This document shows positions 37,190-46,567 of a stretch of DNA of 64,000 nucleotides, one piece after another. A program made the position numbers and the translations under genes. The stretch spans positions 1,327,665 to 1,391,664 of the forward strand of contig NZ_CP021850.1 of NCBI RefSeq assembly GCF_002896855.1. Reading direction: 5' to 3'. Position 1 is the first letter of the stretch. Each line of letters starts with the position of its first letter. Source of the stretch: Clostridium thermosuccinogenes (GTDB lineage: Bacteria; Bacillota; Clostridia; Acetivibrionales; DSM-5807). The notes below the pieces were generated by a model. That model worked only from the letters and a program-made list of their open reading frames with translations, made no database searches and was not told the origin of the DNA.

Positions 37190-38203
37190 ATGGATTTTTC
37201 CTATCCAAAAGTTACAATAACGGATATTGCAAATAAAGCAAATGTTTCCATTACAACAGTTTCAAGGGTATTGAACGGAAACCCGGCGGTAAGCAAAAAA
37301 ACCCGTAAGAAGGTAGAAAAGATAATCGAGGAGATGGGTTATATCCCCAATGCACTGGCACGGGGGCTTGTTAACAACTCCAGCAATACCATAGGCCTTA
37401 TTGTGTCAGATATTACCAACAGCTTCTTTGCGGATGTGATACAAGGAATAGAAAGCGTGCTGAGTTCTTACGGAATATCGGTTTTTCTTTGCAACACCGG
37501 GTATTCCCGGGAAAAAGAGGATTCGTATATACTGCAGATGCTGAGCAAAAGAGTTGACGGATTGATCATATTCAGTACTTATGCAAATCATGAGGATACC
37601 ATAAGAAAAGCAAAGGAAATTGTTCCGATAGTCACAGTACAGTCATCTTTTGATGGCGTGGATTGCATCAACACCACCGATGAAAAGGGAGCTTATGATG
37701 CAGTAAGCTATATGATCAAATGCGGTCACAAACATATCGCCTTTTTGACATATGGCTATGACAATACCACCATCCTTGATCGGAAGAAAGGCTATATCAG
37801 GGCGTTGGAAGACAACGGCATACCGGTGGATGAGAAGTTGATTATTTCTTCCGAGTTCAAGCCGAACTGTGGATATCACATGACCCAGGAGCTTCTGGAC
37901 AAAGCTCCTTATGTAACGGCAATCTTTGCATATAATGATCAGATAGCCCTGGGGGTTTACCTTTGCTTGCAGAAAAGAGGCCTCAGAATACCGGAGGATA
38001 TTTCAGTGGTTGGCTATGACGATACAGAGCTTGCAACGCTTGTAAACCCTTCTTTAACCACTGTGGGACAGCCACGAAAAGAGATGGGTACAAGTGCCGC
38101 AGAGCTGCTGGTAAAAAGAATACGGGAGCGCAAGAGCTTTATACCCCAGACGGTTCTGCTGCCGACGACGCTGATTGAAAGAGAATCGGTAAGGAAACTC
38201 TAA
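37190..38203 (+). CDS. LacI family transcriptional regulator of the inositol operon
   Basis: A 337-residue repressor: N-terminal helix-turn-helix VTITDIANKANVSITTVSRV with hinge helix NALARGL, then a periplasmic-binding-protein-like sensor domain (about residues 60-335). It lies directly upstream of the gap-like to iolD operon in the same direction and is the obvious candidate regulator; operator-like sites flank its start. ATG 37190 has aaaggg eight bases upstream; the GTG at 37181 is part of that site. The effector is probably inositol or a pathway intermediate (inference). Confidence 0.87.
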   Translation: MDFSYPKVTITDIANKANVSITTVSRVLNGNPAVSKKTRKKVEKIIEEMGYIPNALARGLVNNSSNTIGLIVSDITNSFFADVIQGIESVLSSYGISVFLCNTGYSREKEDSYILQMLSKRVDGLIIFSTYANHEDTIRKAKEIVPIVTVQSSFDGVDCINTTDEKGAYDAVSYMIKCGHKHIAFLTYGYDNTTILDRKKGYIRALEDNGIPVDEKLIISSEFKPNCGYHMTQELLDKAPYVTAIFAYNDQIALGVYLCLQKRGLRIPEDISVVGYDDTELATLVNPSLTTVGQPRKEMGTSAAELLVKRIRERKSFIPQTVLLPTTLIERESVRKL

Positions 38204-38356
38204 ATTGGCCAGCACAACCATTCATGCATGCAAAGCGCAACCAATTATGAAAATACCATTTTTACTTACATGTAATCAAATTAAGTTAATATAGCTTTTG
38301 CAAGAATAACAAACAGCACCTTTGCTGAGGCATAATCAATCAAACTTGGACTAACT

Positions 38357-38400
38357 CTTCAGAGTATGGCAATCTCGCCTTTACTCTGAAGGTTTATATT
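38357..38400 (+). terminator. Hairpin in the leader of the gap-like operon
   Basis: cttcagagta / tactctgaag, a perfect 10-base stem with a 15-base loop and a T-rich tail, 32 bases before the operon's first ATG. It could terminate the LacI transcript or attenuate read-through into the operon. Confidence 0.5.
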
Positions 38401-38431
38401 TTCTTTAAATGAATCAAAGGAGGAGTTAGTA

Positions 38432-39454
38432 ATGGTAAAGGTTGGAGTGGCCGGATATGGTGTAATAGGCCAAAGATTAGCTGATGGAGTAGCTCTGCAA
38501 AAGGATATGGAGTTAGTTGGTGTGGCAGACATAGCACCAACCCTTGCTGTAAGAGCATTAAAGGAAAAGGGGATGCCTTACAAATTCTACAACTCTCTGC
38601 CGGAAAACCAAAAGCTTCTTGAGGATGCAGGAATCCCGGTTTCAGGAACACTGGAAGACCTGGTACAGCAGGTTGACATTATGCTGGATGCAACCAGTGC
38701 CGGGATTGGTGCAAAAAATAAGGAAATCTACGCTAAATACAATAAGAAAGCTATTTTCCAGGGAGGAGAGAAAAACAGCGTAGCGGATGTATTCTTCCAT
38801 GGGTATGCTAACTATGAAAAAGGTGTAGGAAAGCAATTTCTCAAGCTGACTTCCTGCAATACCACCGGCTTGATCCGGGCGGTTGACTGTCTTGACAGAG
38901 TTGTTGGAATAGAAAAAGTTGCCATCACGATAATCAGGCGTGTCGCAGACCCCGGAGACTACCATAGGGGACTTACAAATGCACTTCAGATAGACAAGGC
39001 TCCTAACCACCAGGCAGTGGATCTGATGACCATAATGCCTCATATCAATGCTACGGGAATACTGGTACATACACCGGTGACCCATGGACACATTATTACT
39101 GTTGTAGCAACACCAAAGAAAAAAATCTCAAAAGATGAGGTGCTCAAGGCCTTCAATTCCCATGACAGAATAAGGGTTGTCAGGATAGCCGACGGTTTCC
39201 TTGGAAATGCATCCTTGTTCAGATATGCAAGGGACCTTGGAAATCCGAGGGGAGATATGTATGAGATAGCTATCTGGGAGGAATCAATAGTAGAATCCGG
39301 CAATGATATCATGTTTGCAATAAATATACCACAGGAATCGGTTGTTATACCGGAAACCATGGATGCTATCAGGGCAGCTATGGAAATGCAGACTAACGGG
39401 GCGGAAGGTGTCGCCATCACAAATAAATATCTGGGGATGGGAAAATGGAAGTAA
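38432..39454 (+). CDS. Type II (archaeal-type) glyceraldehyde-3-phosphate dehydrogenase homologue
   Basis: A 340-residue phosphorylating aldehyde dehydrogenase of the archaeal GAPDH type, rare in bacteria. Rossmann start VGVAGYGVIGQRLADG; catalytic Cys142 in SCNTTGL; His218/His220 in VTHGHI; RRVADP at 169-174. In archaeal GAPDH, as I recall it, the substrate loop reads SHHGPD; here it is NHQAVD (192-197), and the RRGADP Gly is Val, so the substrate may not be glyceraldehyde-3-phosphate. It heads the operon, overlaps the PGK-like gene by 10 bases, and has a perfect aaaggaggag site. I infer possible oxidation of an inositol-derived aldehyde to an acyl phosphate; ordinary GAPDH activity remains the alternative. 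Confidence 0.85.
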   Translation: MVKVGVAGYGVIGQRLADGVALQKDMELVGVADIAPTLAVRALKEKGMPYKFYNSLPENQKLLEDAGIPVSGTLEDLVQQVDIMLDATSAGIGAKNKEIYAKYNKKAIFQGGEKNSVADVFFHGYANYEKGVGKQFLKLTSCNTTGLIRAVDCLDRVVGIEKVAITIIRRVADPGDYHRGLTNALQIDKAPNHQAVDLMTIMPHINATGILVHTPVTHGHIITVVATPKKKISKDEVLKAFNSHDRIRVVRIADGFLGNASLFRYARDLGNPRGDMYEIAIWEESIVESGNDIMFAINIPQESVVIPETMDAIRAAMEMQTNGAEGVAITNKYLGMGKWK

Positions 39455-40707
39455 AAACAGATATCGGAATGAAATCCATGCGCGATTTCAATTATAGCGG
39501 AAAAACAGTGTTGCTGAGGGTGGATATAAATTCACCCTTGGACCCTGTGACAAAGAGGATTGTCAACACCAACAGAATTGACATGAGTCTTCCAACCATA
39601 AAATATATTCTGGATCAGAATGCCAAGCTTGCGATAATTGCTCATCAGGGTGACACTTTGGATTACCAGAACCTGATACCAATGGAAGAACATGCACAGA
39701 TCCTTAGCCAAAAGCTGGGAAGAGAGATAAAGTACATTGATGATGTTGCCGGTCCGGCAGCAAAGCAGGCGGTAAAAGATTTAAAGCCCGGAGAGGCTAT
39801 ACTACTGGGTAATCTAAGATATCTTACAGAAGAAATATCCACCTTTGAGGATGCGGTAAAATTAAAACCGGAAGAAATGCTAAATACATATCTTGTACGC
39901 AATCTAGCCCCATTGATGGATTTCTATGTAAATGATGCTTTTGCTGCAGCTCACAGAAATGCTCCCTCCATGGTTGCTTTCCAGGAGATATTGCCAACAG
40001 CGGCAGGAGATCTCATGGTGAAAGAGATAACTGCCCTCACCAGGGTTATGGAATGTCCGGAAAAGCCATCCATTTTCGTACTGGGTGGAGCAAAAATATC
40101 CGATGCTTTTGGTATGATGAAGCAGGTTTTAATGAACGGAACTGCCGATAAGATTTTGGCATGCGGCGTTACCGGTATTACGATGCTCATGGCTAAAGGT
40201 TATTCTGTAGGCGCTGCCAATGAAAAATTCATAAAGGACAGGTCCCTGGATGTTTTCATAAAGCCGGCTATGGAGTATTTAAGGGATTATCCTGAAAAAA
40301 TCGTTTACCCGGTGGATCTTGCTTACGAAAAAGACGGACAGAGGGTCGAGGTCGATATTGAGGATCTCCCTGTGAACGAACTTACTATGGATATAGGAAA
40401 AAAGACAATAGAAATGTTTAAAGCAGAAATATCCAAGGCAGGCACCATCTTTGTGAACGGTCCGGCCGGAGTATACGAGAACAAGCTTTTTGAAACGGGA
40501 ACCCGGGAGATATGGAGTGCCATCGCCGATTCAAAAGGCTACTCTGTGATAGGCGGGGGAGATACCGTAAGCGCAGCCCAAAGGTTTATTGATACGAGCA
40601 AAATAAACTATGTATGTACTGCCGGGGGAGCGATGGTAAGGTTTTTGTCGGGCAAGCAGCTTCCATTAATTGAAGCTATGAGAAAAGCAGCAAGAAAGGA
40701 TGTTTAA
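39445..40707 (+). CDS. Archaeal-type phosphoglycerate kinase homologue
   Basis: A 420-residue two-domain PGK-fold kinase. Nucleotide-domain motifs are intact (FVLGGAKISD near 211, IFVNGPAGVYE near 335, GGGDT 370-374). In the substrate domain RVDINSP (25-31), Arg44, Arg125 and Arg171 match PGK, but the HxGR element is His67-Gln-Gly-Asp70: the Arg that helps bind 3-phosphoglycerate is Asp. This suggests it forms ATP from a different acyl phosphate, made by the adjacent dehydrogenase. The two genes overlap by 10 bases. If the motif change is tolerated it could still be a normal PGK. Confidence 0.85.
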   Translation: MEVKTDIGMKSMRDFNYSGKTVLLRVDINSPLDPVTKRIVNTNRIDMSLPTIKYILDQNAKLAIIAHQGDTLDYQNLIPMEEHAQILSQKLGREIKYIDDVAGPAAKQAVKDLKPGEAILLGNLRYLTEEISTFEDAVKLKPEEMLNTYLVRNLAPLMDFYVNDAFAAAHRNAPSMVAFQEILPTAAGDLMVKEITALTRVMECPEKPSIFVLGGAKISDAFGMMKQVLMNGTADKILACGVTGITMLMAKGYSVGAANEKFIKDRSLDVFIKPAMEYLRDYPEKIVYPVDLAYEKDGQRVEVDIEDLPVNELTMDIGKKTIEMFKAEISKAGTIFVNGPAGVYENKLFETGTREIWSAIADSKGYSVIGGGDTVSAAQRFIDTSKINYVCTAGGAMVRFLSGKQLPLIEAMRKAARKDV

Positions 40708-40741
40708 ACCCTATAGATAATGCAAGAATGGGGGCGGTGAA

Positions 40742-41590
40742 ATGTTAAGCAAACAGGAGATAAAAGAACTGGAAATATTGGCACTAAAAATAAGGATAGA
40801 AACCATCCGGGAAATAGGCACACTGGGCTTTGGGCATCTTGGCGGTGCGATGTCCATTGTTGAGACTCTGGCAGTGTTATATGGCAAGGTTATGAATGTA
40901 GATCCCAAAAATCCCCGTTGGGAGGACAGGGATTGGTTAGTCTGCTCTAAAGGGCATGCAGGGCCGGCAGTATATGCCGCCCTGGCCATTAAAGGCTACT
41001 TCCCTATGGAAGAATTGAAAACCTTGAACAAACCAGGGACCCGTTTACCGAGCCATTGCGACAGAAACCTGACCGTTGGTATAGATATGACTACCGGATC
41101 TTTGGGACAGGGTGCATCCACAGCGGCAGGTATAGCACTGGGAAACCGTTTGAGCGGTAGGGACAGCAAAACATACCTCATATTGGGAGACGGTGAAATC
41201 CAGGAAGGCCAGGTTTGGGAAATGGCTTCCTTTGCAGCTCACCGGAAGCTGGACAACCTGATAGCCTTCGTCGACAATAACAAAAAGCAGCTGGATGGTT
41301 ACACAAAGGACATCAACGACCCGAGGGACATCAGGGCGAAATTTGAAAGCTTCGGATGGTATGCCCAGGATGCGGATGGCAAGTGTGTAGCCAGCATATA
41401 CGAAGCTATAGAGCGAGCCAGGAATACAAAGGGAAAGCCTTCGGTTATTGTTCTGGACACGATAAAAGGACAGGGATGCAGTTTTGCAGAGAATCTTCTG
41501 TTCAACCACCATATAGAAATCAGTGAAAGTCAAATGAAAGAAGCGATTGAGGAGCTGGAGAAAAAACTGGAGAAGGTGGTGAGCTTATGA
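40742..41590 (+). CDS. Transketolase N-terminal (thiamine diphosphate-binding) subunit
   Basis: A 282-residue stand-alone N-terminal half of a split transketolase. FGHLGGAMSIVE, SKGHAGPAVYAAL, TGSLGQGASTAAGIAL and the TPP/metal motif GDGEIQEGQVWEMASFAAH are clear. The pattern DGHD usual after FGW is changed to ADGKC. It must pair with the next gene's product, which starts 4 bases before its stop. Transfers two-carbon ketol units from ketoses to aldoses. In this operon the likely donor is an inositol breakdown product (inference). Confidence 0.92.
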   Translation: MLSKQEIKELEILALKIRIETIREIGTLGFGHLGGAMSIVETLAVLYGKVMNVDPKNPRWEDRDWLVCSKGHAGPAVYAALAIKGYFPMEELKTLNKPGTRLPSHCDRNLTVGIDMTTGSLGQGASTAAGIALGNRLSGRDSKTYLILGDGEIQEGQVWEMASFAAHRKLDNLIAFVDNNKKQLDGYTKDINDPRDIRAKFESFGWYAQDADGKCVASIYEAIERARNTKGKPSVIVLDTIKGQGCSFAENLLFNHHIEISESQMKEAIEELEKKLEKVVSL

Positions 41591-42564
41591 AGGCAATTAT
41601 CGCAGCAAACAAGGTAAAAGAGAGTATTGAAATGAGAAAAGCTTACTGTGACGCATTGATGGAGCTGGCCGCAAAGGATGACAGGATTGTGGCGCTGGAT
41701 GCGGATTTGATGAATTCCATGGGAATGATGCCGTTTTTGAAAGCATTTCCGGACAGAGCCATCGATGTTGGAATACAGGAAGCCAATATGATAGGGGTGG
41801 CAGCAGGTCTTTCAGCCACCGGAAAGGTGCCTTTTGCTCATAGTTTCGGACCTTTTGCTTCCAGAAGATGCTATGATCAGATATTTCTTTCATGTGGTTA
41901 TGCCAAGCTCAATGTCAAAATAATCGGAAGCGACCCGGGGATTACCGCTGCGTTCAATGGAGGAACCCACATGCCTTTTGAAGATATGGGAATCCTTCGC
42001 AATGTACCGGGAATAACCATCATGGAGCCTACCGACTCAATGATGCTAAAGGACATTATACGGCAGGTGGCCGATATATACGGTGTCTTCTACATAAGGC
42101 TTTTAAGGAAAAATGCCCTGGGCATATATGAAGAAGGCTCAACTTTTGAAATAGGAAAGGGAATACAGTTAAGAGACGGTAAAGATGTAACCATATTTGC
42201 CATGGGCTACATGGTAGGTGAATCCCTTAAGGCGGCTGATATGCTGGAAAAAGAGGGGATTTCTGCCAGGGTGGTGGATATGTTTACCCTAAAGCCCATA
42301 GATGTGGAAATGATAGTAAAATGCGCCCGGGAGACCGGAGCGGTTGTTACTGCAGAGAACCACAGCATAATAAATGGCTTGGGTTCTGCTGTAGCTGAAG
42401 TCCTGGCGGAGAATTGCCCGACTCCCATGGAAAGGATAGGTTCAAGGGACAGGTTTGGCCAGGTGGGTCCGGTCGATTATCTCGCCAAAGAGTATAACAT
42501 GACTCCGGAAGATATTGCTGAAAAATGCAGGAAAGTGATTACAAGAAAACAGGGAGGGTGTTGA
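41587..42564 (+). CDS. Transketolase C-terminal subunit
   Basis: A 325-residue partner carrying the pyrimidine-binding and C-terminal domains. ALDADLMNS, the catalytic Glu65 in GIQEANMIGVAAGL and the ED-LR element are present. The acceptor-site motif normally DGxTHQ with Asp is Asn124-Gly-Gly-Thr-His-Met, and the His of the THD/HAG segment is replaced (GSDPG, 114-118); these positions contact the sugar hydroxyl and phosphate in known transketolases. ATGA overlap with the N subunit shows coupled translation. Substrate preference is therefore probably unusual. Confidence 0.9.
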   Translation: MKAIIAANKVKESIEMRKAYCDALMELAAKDDRIVALDADLMNSMGMMPFLKAFPDRAIDVGIQEANMIGVAAGLSATGKVPFAHSFGPFASRRCYDQIFLSCGYAKLNVKIIGSDPGITAAFNGGTHMPFEDMGILRNVPGITIMEPTDSMMLKDIIRQVADIYGVFYIRLLRKNALGIYEEGSTFEIGKGIQLRDGKDVTIFAMGYMVGESLKAADMLEKEGISARVVDMFTLKPIDVEMIVKCARETGAVVTAENHSIINGLGSAVAEVLAENCPTPMERIGSRDRFGQVGPVDYLAKEYNMTPEDIAEKCRKVITRKQGGC

Positions 42565-42565
42565 A

Positions 42566-43363
42566 TTGATTCATATAAGGCCTGATAGGGAGTTTTCGAT
42601 AGGATATAATCCAATAACAACAATTGATGAAAAAGAAGACAACACAATGATGGACTTTGGCATATTGCTCATGAGCAAGGGTATGGTGGAAACCAGTTCA
42701 GAAGGCAAGGAAAGAGCTTATCTGCTTCTCAAAGGCGAGGTCGTGCTCAACTGGGAAGGAAACAAAGTCACGGTAAGAAGAGATTCGTTCTTTGATGAAA
42801 ACCCCTGGTGTCTTCATGTGCCCAAGGATGTGGAGGTAAGCATTGAATGCCTCAGGGATGGTACTGAAATTGCGATAACAAAGACATATAACGATAAAAT
42901 CTTTACGCCGAAGCTATATACGAAGGAGGAATGCAGGAGCGAACTCCGGGGTGAAGGCACGATGGGAGAAACATCTACCCGAATAGTGAGGACAATATTT
43001 GATATAACAAATTCCGGTGATTCGAACCTTGTCCTGGGGGAAGTAATAAATTTCCCGGGAAGATGGTCCAGCTACCCACCTCATCATCATCCCCAGCCAG
43101 AGATTTATTTTTATAGATTCAATCCCGAAAATGGATATGGTTTTGCTCAACTGGGCGAAGATGTTGTCATGGTAAAGAACAACGATACCATCAAGATTCT
43201 CAACGATGCCAGCCATCCCCAGGTGACCGCACCGGGCTATGCGATGTTCTATATATGGGCTATTCGCCATTTGGACGGCAATCCTTATATAATACCCACA
43301 TTTGAGCCGGAACACCTCTGGGTGACCGACAAGAATGCGAAATTCTGGCCTGACAGCAAATAG
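42566..43363 (+). CDS. iolB: 5-deoxy-glucuronate isomerase
   Basis: A 265-residue double-cupin isomerase of inositol breakdown; converts 5-deoxy-D-glucuronate to 5-dehydro-2-deoxy-D-gluconate. The metal-binding HHHPQPE (173-179) and the FNPENGYGFAQLG region are typical of IolB. TTG start with agggaggg seven bases upstream, one base after the transketolase stop, so it is part of the same transcript. Its product has a ketose end (CH2OH-CO-CHOH) suited to a transketolase. Confidence 0.93.
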   Translation: MIHIRPDREFSIGYNPITTIDEKEDNTMMDFGILLMSKGMVETSSEGKERAYLLLKGEVVLNWEGNKVTVRRDSFFDENPWCLHVPKDVEVSIECLRDGTEIAITKTYNDKIFTPKLYTKEECRSELRGEGTMGETSTRIVRTIFDITNSGDSNLVLGEVINFPGRWSSYPPHHHPQPEIYFYRFNPENGYGFAQLGEDVVMVKNNDTIKILNDASHPQVTAPGYAMFYIWAIRHLDGNPYIIPTFEPEHLWVTDKNAKFWPDSK

Positions 43364-43471
43364 CATATCTTCAAAGGATGTTTAGTGTTTATAAAGGTAT
43401 ATAGCATAAAGAGGCTTATTATAAGCGCCAGTTGGCACTGCCAACCGGTATAAGGTAAAAGGAGGTATTAG

Positions 43472-45406
43472 ATGAAAACCATACGATTGACGATGGCACA
43501 GGCCTTAGTGAAATTCCTGGATAATCAGTATGTGGAGTTTGACGGAGTGCAGCATAAATTCGTAAAAGGTATATTTACGGTATTTGGACATGGAAATGTA
43601 CTGGGATTGGGTCAGGCTCTGGAACAGGACCCGGGTGAACTGGTGGTGCATCAGGCACGCAATGAGCAGGGAATGAGCCATGTGGCAGCAGGATATGCAA
43701 AGCAGAAGCTTAGGAAGCAAATCTATGCATGCACCTCTTCCGTCGGACCAGGCGCCGCCAATATGGTTACAGCAGCAGCAACCGCCACTGCAAACCGCAT
43801 TCCTGTGTTATTCCTCCCGGGTGATACTTACGCATCCAGGCAGCCCGACCCTGTGCTGCAGCAGATTGAGCACTTTCATGATATAAGCATAAGCACCAAT
43901 GATGCTTTCAAGGCAGTCAGCAAGTACTGGGATAGGATAAACCGTCCGGAGCAGCTGATGAGCGCTATGCTTAATGCCATGAGAGTTCTGACCGACCCTG
44001 CAGATACTGGAGCCGTAACAATTGCGCTTCCCCAGGACGTACAGGCAGAGGCCTATGACTATCCCGTAGAATTTTTCAAAAAGCGCGTTCACAGGATAGA
44101 AAGAAGACCTCCTACAAAGGAAATGATAAACGATGCCGTTAATCTGATCAGGACTAAGAAGAAGCCTATCCTGATATGCGGAGGAGGAGTAAGGTATTCG
44201 GAAGCTTCGGAAACCTTCCGGGCTTTTGCAGAAAAATATAACATACCTTTTGGAGAGACTCAGGCTGGAAAGAGCGCCATACCATGGGATCATGAATTAA
44301 ACCTGGGCGGAATCGGTGCGACCGGTAACCTGGCTGCCAATATGATTGCCCGGGAAGCAGATCTGGTCATCGGTGTAGGCACCAGGTATACGGACTTCAC
44401 AACCTCATCCAAATGGTTGTTCCAGAATGAGAACGTAGAATTTGTCAATATAAATGTCGCTGAATTTGATGCCTATAAGCTGGATGCCGTCAAGGTTGTC
44501 GCCGATGCAAAGGTTGCGTTGGAGGCATTGATGCAAGAGCTGGACAAAGTCGGCTACAAATCGGCCTATACCAATGAAATCAAGGAAGCTAAGGATAAAT
44601 GGGCTGAAGAACTTAAGAGGCTTGATACTCTGCAATATACGGGCAAAGGCTTTAAACCCGAGATAGCAGGTCATATCGACCATGTCCTGGAAGAATTCGG
44701 TGAGGCAACCGGTTCATATCTGACGCAGACAAGGGTTTTGGGCATTTTGAATGAGATTTTGGATAACGATGCCATCGTAGTCGGCTCTTCCGGAAGTCTG
44801 CCCGGAGATATGCAAAGGGTTTGGAGGGCAAAAGCTCCGGAAACCTATCATATGGAATACGGTTACTCATGCATGGGCTATGAGATCAATGCAGCATTGG
44901 GAGCCAAGCTGGCATGTCCGGACAAGGAAGTATACGCAATGGTGGGTGACGGCTCTTATATGATGCTCCACTCGGAACTGCCTACCTCCATACAGGAGAG
45001 GAAAAAAATCAACGTTGTCGTCTTTGACAATATGTCCTTTGGGTGCATTAACAACCTACAGATGGGCCACGGCATGGGAAGCTTCGGTACTGAGTTCAGA
45101 TACCGCAACCCTGAGACAGGAAAGCTGGACGGTGACCTGATTTACATTGATTTTGCAAAGAATGCGGAAGGATATGGATGTAAAACCTATACGGTCAGAA
45201 CCGAAGAAGAATTAAGGGCTGCGGTGGAGGATGCAAAGAAGCAAACTGTTTCCACTCTTATAGACATCAAGGTTCTGCCCAAGACCATGACCCATGACTA
45301 TGAGTCCTGGTGGAGAGTCGGAAGTGCCGAAGTGGCTGAGAAAGAAAGCGTTTTGAGTGCAACCAGGAGAGTTAAAAAGGAATTGGAGAAAGCCAGAAAA
45401 TACTGA
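43472..45406 (+). CDS. iolD: 3D-(3,5/4)-trihydroxycyclohexane-1,2-dione hydrolase
   Basis: A 644-residue thiamine diphosphate enzyme that opens the inositol ring to give 5-deoxy-glucuronate. The catalytic Glu65 lies in ARNEQGM and the TPP-Mg motif begins GDGSYMM (Asp493) with [11 protein letters not shown]. Length and start ([15 protein letters not shown]) match IolD. aaaggaggt precedes the ATG. A 108-base gap containing a small inverted repeat (gttggc-act-gccaac) separates it from iolB. Followed by a terminator. Confidence 0.96.
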   Translation: MKTIRLTMAQALVKFLDNQYVEFDGVQHKFVKGIFTVFGHGNVLGLGQALEQDPGELVVHQARNEQGMSHVAAGYAKQKLRKQIYACTSSVGPGAANMVTAAATATANRIPVLFLPGDTYASRQPDPVLQQIEHFHDISISTNDAFKAVSKYWDRINRPEQLMSAMLNAMRVLTDPADTGAVTIALPQDVQAEAYDYPVEFFKKRVHRIERRPPTKEMINDAVNLIRTKKKPILICGGGVRYSEASETFRAFAEKYNIPFGETQAGKSAIPWDHELNLGGIGATGNLAANMIAREADLVIGVGTRYTDFTTSSKWLFQNENVEFVNINVAEFDAYKLDAVKVVADAKVALEALMQELDKVGYKSAYTNEIKEAKDKWAEELKRLDTLQYTGKGFKPEIAGHIDHVLEEFGEATGSYLTQTRVLGILNEILDNDAIVVGSSGSLPGDMQRVWRAKAPETYHMEYGYSCMGYEINAALGAKLACPDKEVYAMVGDGSYMMLHSELPTSIQERKKINVVVFDNMSFGCINNLQMGHGMGSFGTEFRYRNPETGKLDGDLIYIDFAKNAEGYGCKTYTVRTEEELRAAVEDAKKQTVSTLIDIKVLPKTMTHDYESWWRVGSAEVAEKESVLSATRRVKKELEKARKY

Positions 45407-45482
45407 TGTATTGGAGCATATACACGACACTTTTATCGTGTATCAAATATAAAACATCAGGGAAATTGCAATTCAATAATGA

Positions 45483-45525
45483 AGAGAAAGCAATTGCCGG
45501 AAGGCAATTGGCTTTCTCTTTCATG
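45483..45525 (+). terminator. Intrinsic terminator after iolD
   Basis: agagaaag-caattgcc / ggcaattg-g-ctttctct, a 16-pair stem with one bulged G and a four-base loop, then T-rich sequence. It separates the iolD and iolE transcripts. Confidence 0.8.
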
Positions 45526-45570
45526 CTGACTCTTTGTTGCTGCTTATTAATTAAAGTCGTATCGATTGAA

Positions 45571-45598
45571 TTGATTTAATTGATTTCACATGTTTAAT
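45571..45598 (+). promoter_or_regulatory. Possible iolE promoter
   Basis: TTGATT at 45571-45576, 16-base spacer, TTTAAT at 45593-45598, downstream of the iolD terminator and 50 bases before iolE. Confidence 0.35.
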
Positions 45599-45648
45599 GA
45601 CGGATAAAGTTTTAACCGAGCTCACTATAAAGCTGGGAGGATGGAATT

Positions 45649-46545
45649 ATGTTTGATAGGAACAAGGTAAAGCTTGGTATAGCCCCTATTGCCTGGACCA
45701 ATGACGATATGCCGGAATTGGGTGCGGAAAACACCTTTGAGCAATGCATCAGCGAGATGGCTTTGGCAGGATATACAGGGAGCGAGATCGGAAACAAATA
45801 TCCCAAGGACCCGGAAGTATTAAAGAAAGCCTTGGATTTAAGAAACTTGACTATCTGCAATACCTGGTTCAGTGCTTTTCTGACAACAAAACCCCTGGAG
45901 GAAACCGTGGAGGCTTTTATAAAGCAAAGGGATTTTCTGTATGAGTTGGGAGCAAGGGTCATAGGCGTAGCAGAGCAGGGACACAGCATACAGGGCATGA
46001 TGGATGTGCCTGTTATGGCGAATAAGCCGGTATTTACGGACGAAGAATGGGAAAGACTTGCGGCAGGCTTGAATGAACTGGGCCGCCTTGCTGCTGAAAA
46101 GGATATGGTGGTGGCGTACCATCATCATATGGGTACAGGAGTACAGACCTTTGAAGAAATAGACAGGCTCATGGAAATGACGGACCCCAGGCTGGTATAT
46201 TTGCTTTTCGACACAGGACATCTGACGTTTTCAGGGGTGAATCCGCAAGAAGTCCTCAAAAAATATGTGCATAGGATTAAGCATGTACACCTGAAGGATA
46301 TCCGAAAAGACGTGCTGGACAGGGTGGGCAAAGAAAATATGAGCTTCCTGCAGGCAGTAAGGGAAGGAGTATTTACTGTTCCCGGAGATGGTATGATAGA
46401 TTTTGTTCCGCTGTTTAAAATACTGGCTGAAAATAATTATGAAGGCTGGTTTGTGGTAGAGGCTGAGCAGGATCCGGCCAAAGCAAATCCTCTGGAATAT
46501 GCAATCAAGGCAAGAAAATATATAAGGGAAAAAACAGGACTGTAA
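45649..46545 (+). CDS. iolE: Inosose dehydratase
   Basis: A 298-residue TIM-barrel metalloenzyme (xylose-isomerase-like) that dehydrates scyllo-inosose to 3D-(3,5/4)-trihydroxycyclohexane-1,2-dione, the IolD substrate. [46 protein letters not shown] and HVHLKDIR are IolE signatures with the barrel's metal ligands. It precedes iolG by a short gap, so they are cotranscribed. tgggagga upstream of the ATG. Confidence 0.95.
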   Translation: MFDRNKVKLGIAPIAWTNDDMPELGAENTFEQCISEMALAGYTGSEIGNKYPKDPEVLKKALDLRNLTICNTWFSAFLTTKPLEETVEAFIKQRDFLYELGARVIGVAEQGHSIQGMMDVPVMANKPVFTDEEWERLAAGLNELGRLAAEKDMVVAYHHHMGTGVQTFEEIDRLMEMTDPRLVYLLFDTGHLTFSGVNPQEVLKKYVHRIKHVHLKDIRKDVLDRVGKENMSFLQAVREGVFTVPGDGMIDFVPLFKILAENNYEGWFVVEAEQDPAKANPLEYAIKARKYIREKTGL

Positions 46546-46567
46546 ATTTTGAATGGGGGTTTATGGA

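Noticed and set aside
38432-40707. Assembly contamination by archaeal DNA
   Set aside because: The archaeal-type genes carry clostridial ribosome-binding sites, overlap each other and continue into bacterial transketolase and iol genes without a break in style.
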